A stretch of DNA of 42,231 bases, taken from positions 1-42,231 of the forward strand of contig JAFOPS010000049.1 in NCBI GenBank assembly GCA_017394205.1, in the 5' to 3' direction. The notes beneath the pieces are model-generated. The model was not told the DNA's origin, ran no database searches, and saw nothing but the letters and a program-made list of their open reading frames with translations. The position numbers and the translations under genes were made by a program. This document shows, one piece after another, positions 41,401 to 42,231 of this stretch. Every line of letters begins with the position of its first letter. The stretch's first letter is position 1. The DNA is from Clostridia bacterium. GTDB lineage: Bacteria > Bacillota > Clostridia > Oscillospirales > Butyricicoccaceae.

Positions 41401-42056
41401 ACGGCAGCGAGGCCCGGATCCCCGTGGCGGGGATCTGCGAAAACTACGTCTACGGATATCTGTATCTTCCCCGGGATCTCTGGCGGGAGGCCTTTGGCAC
41501 GGACGGCAGCTTCACCACCGTCCTGGCCAAGACCGTCGACCCCGATCAGGCCGCCCGGGACGCCATCGCCTCGGAGCTTCTCACCTCCTCCAACGCGCTG
41601 GGAGTCACCTTTACCACCACCGTGATCGACACCTTTACCGACATGCTTTCCCGCATCGACTATATCGTGATGGTGCTCATCATTTCGGCGGCGGCGCTGG
41701 CCTTCGTGGTGCTGTACAACCTCACCAACATCAACATCTGCGAGCGGGAAAAGGAGCTTGCCACCATCAAGGTGCTGGGCTTTTTCCCGCGAGAGGTCTC
41801 GGCCTATGTGTTCCGCGAGGCGCTGCTGCTCAGCCTGATCGGCACGGCGGCGGGGCTGATCGGCGGGATCTTCCTCCACCGGTTCGTGGTGCAGACCGCC
41901 GAGGTCGACGCCGTGATGTTCGGGCGGACGATCAAGCCGCTGAGCTATCTGATCTCCGCCGCCATGACCATGCTATTCACCCTGCTGGTGGATCTGGTGA
42001 TGGAGCGCCGCCTGCGGAAGATCGACATGGTGGAATCGCTCAAGGCGCCCGAATAA
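38457..42056 (+). CDS. Giant FtsX-like ABC permease with long extracellular coiled coil
   Basis: 1199 residues. Two FtsX-like membrane units are visible. The first is an N-terminal helix (18-40), then helices near 670-690, 715-740 and 770-790. The second is a helix near 837-857, then helices near 1070, 1125 and 1160. Between the first helix and the first FtsX core, about residues 225-640 form an uninterrupted coiled coil rich in Glu, Ala, Leu, Gln and Tyr, with repeated ELEDG / EYEAGK / LEDNRA-like blocks. Membrane helix 1 precedes this part, so the coil faces outside. A second extracellular domain lies at about 860-1060. Such permeases work with MacB-like ATPases to move or activate extracellular partners; the target here is unknown. 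Confidence 0.93.
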   Translation: MVKRTFFKECARAVRGTFSRFLAIFAIVALGTGFLAGLLATTPDMRRTAGDYYRDTNLYDLRIVSSLGLEEDDVRAVAGVAGVSAVMPARFADRQLLLQSGDTLVGRLHGVADWTDENALNRPLLVRGRWPQSPDECVVEQEFDLLADLLDVGCTLSLLPPEEGETVFRVADYTVVGVVTSGYYISMVQRGSTSVGNGSIGCIVYVSDACFDLDYYTDLYVAAAGAAEAEAYSEEYDSAVAPVKEAIEALSETQSHVRADRIRSDAQSALQDARAELADKKAEGLKELEDACKTLEDGERDYQQGLKEYEDGKTALSQAREELQKAERELPEALRELEDGRRDYAAGLEEYEAGKREYEDGLAAYQAGLAELEDNRARLEAAAAEIASGEDALAEAAQQLESAREEIRTGYRQLRDAEAQLDDGKKQLAEAERQLDAEEAQLELDHASGAIDDAAYALGMLRITVARAVLASQKQELIRGQRELDQGYAKLRDAETQLAAGQAEYDENAEKLDDARARWEEGSAQLAEGEALLAETGEQLEGARAELESAKAELDEAARRLDEGQVAYEDGQQRLSQGRADYRSGLRELENARAELESGRKELDDGWADYRKGEEAFSIRISDAEQKLVEAQDRIDSIESPEWYVLTRGESNEGYIFYESDTEKVASIAKVFPVFFFLVAALVASTTMTRMIDEDRGSIGTLKALGYGNGAIAAKYLLYAASACLLGSVFGLSVGLPLFPRVLCNAYRMMYQMPKLHPAPHGRYILLSAGLILAAVLLATLGALRTSLRDCAAQLMRPKAPPAGKRIFLEHIRPLWTRMRFTHKVTARNLFRYKKRFFMTVIGVAGCTALLLTGFGLRDSIRDIVAVQFGELQNYHMTLTLRHDGDDRADRRVRAVLTDPTRVTDYLAVHAETGTGSCDGRETDLHIVVPSDDSRLTDFVVFRDRKTGETVPFSREGAVLTEKAAALLGVRPGGTLLLKIQDGSEARIPVAGICENYVYGYLYLPRDLWREAFGTDGSFTTVLAKTVDPDQAARDAIASELLTSSNALGVTFTTTVIDTFTDMLSRIDYIVMVLIISAAALAFVVLYNLTNINICEREKELATIKVLGFFPREVSAYVFREALLLSLIGTAAGLIGGIFLHRFVVQTAEVDAVMFGRTIKPLSYLISAAMTMLFTLLVDLVMERRLRKIDMVESLKAPE

Positions 42057-42063
42057 CGCAAAA

Positions 42064-42089
42064 AAGGCCGCGGCAGACGCCGCGGCCTT
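42064..42089 (+). terminator. Terminator of the ABC exporter unit
   Basis: AAGGCCGCGGC, AGAC, GCCGCGGCCTT, 7 bases after the permease stop. T run is short; the adjacent repeat hairpin adds a second stop signal. Confidence 0.8.
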
Positions 42090-42090
42090 G

Positions 42091-42231
42091 TAGACTGTCG
42101 AAAAACCCGCTGCGCTGGGCTTTTTCGCCAATTTGGCACCGGCCTGCGGGCCGGAGTTCGCCGCATTTTTTGCGAAAAAACGCGGCGGGTCGTGGTGTTT
42201 TTGACCATTTTCACACAGAAAACGGCCAAAA
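42091..42231 (-). repeat. 141-bp dispersed structured repeat, copy 2
   Basis: Reverse-oriented match to 12680-12820, three mismatches by eye over 141 bases, directly after the ABC permease terminator. The match continues to the right edge of the window, so the element is probably longer. The hairpins CCGGCCTGCGGGCCGG and AAAAACCCG ... GGGCTTTTT are kept. Confidence 0.9.

Noticed and set aside
38271..41879. A 1202-residue open frame on the minus strand, and similar long frames at 884-2491 (+), 6127-8805 (+) and 26328-28151 (-)
   Set aside because: They lie antisense to well-recognised genes, have no ribosome sites and have His/Gly/Gln-rich, low-information translations. In GC-rich DNA the antisense frame stays open by composition.

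Overview
The window reads as chromosomal DNA of a GC-rich, strictly fermentative Gram-positive anaerobe, most likely a member of the Clostridia (Oscillospiraceae-like). The support is a bacterial V-type ATPase operon in the ntpFIKECGABD order, a biotin-dependent Na+-pumping decarboxylase (oadAGCB order), NAD(P)-glutamate dehydrogenase, a sigma-A style promoter in front of almost every unit, the clostridial DUF1934-argS pair, and no respiratory genes. The taxonomic call is an inference from gene content only. Forty protein genes are supported; no rRNA, tRNA, CRISPR or transposase was seen.

Layout. 237-8808 (minus) is a nine-gene V-ATPase operon with its own promoter and terminator. 9025-10092 (minus) is a LytR-CpsA-Psr cell-wall ligase. 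10328-12238 (plus) holds two tandem AEC-family carriers, followed by 617 bp without a gene. That stretch contains a four-copy, 95-bp array built from the last 17 or so codons of the second carrier plus a hairpin, and then a mosaic of dispersed hairpin repeats. 12856-17468 (minus) has a small secreted protein, a serine hydrolase, an unknown small protein, and a dacA-gntR-ybaK operon. 17616-18742 (plus) has a ComEA-like protein and an XRE regulator. 18891-22026 (minus) has gdhA and a DUF1846 protein. 22276-25620 (minus) is the Na+-translocating decarboxylase operon. 25882-29640 (plus) is DUF1934-argS followed by an S41 protease. 29684-31072 (minus) is a MocR-type regulator. 31187-36473 (minus) is a seven-gene unit for cobalamin nucleotide-loop assembly. 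36614-37639 (plus) is a threonine-aldolase-like enzyme. 37762-42056 (plus) is an ABC exporter whose permease carries a very long coiled coil.

How the genes fit together. The V-ATPase K subunit keeps the full set of Na+ ligands known from Enterococcus hirae NtpK, and the decarboxylase is also a Na+ pump, so this stretch encodes two halves of a sodium-ion economy. The cob cluster has CobU, CobT, CobS and a CobC-like phosphatase but no corrin-ring genes. This suggests salvage of cobinamide.

The most unusual signal is at gene ends. Two unrelated genes, ntpD and the second AEC carrier, are each followed by extra copies of their own 3' coding end, stop codon and terminator-like hairpin. Every base difference between the copies and the genes (8 of 8 sites) falls at a third codon position. 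The copies therefore look like diverged but once-functional gene tails, not random duplications. A 141-bp structured repeat also recurs downstream of genes at 12680-12820 and 42091-42231 (98% identical by eye), with a partial relative at 18761-18818.
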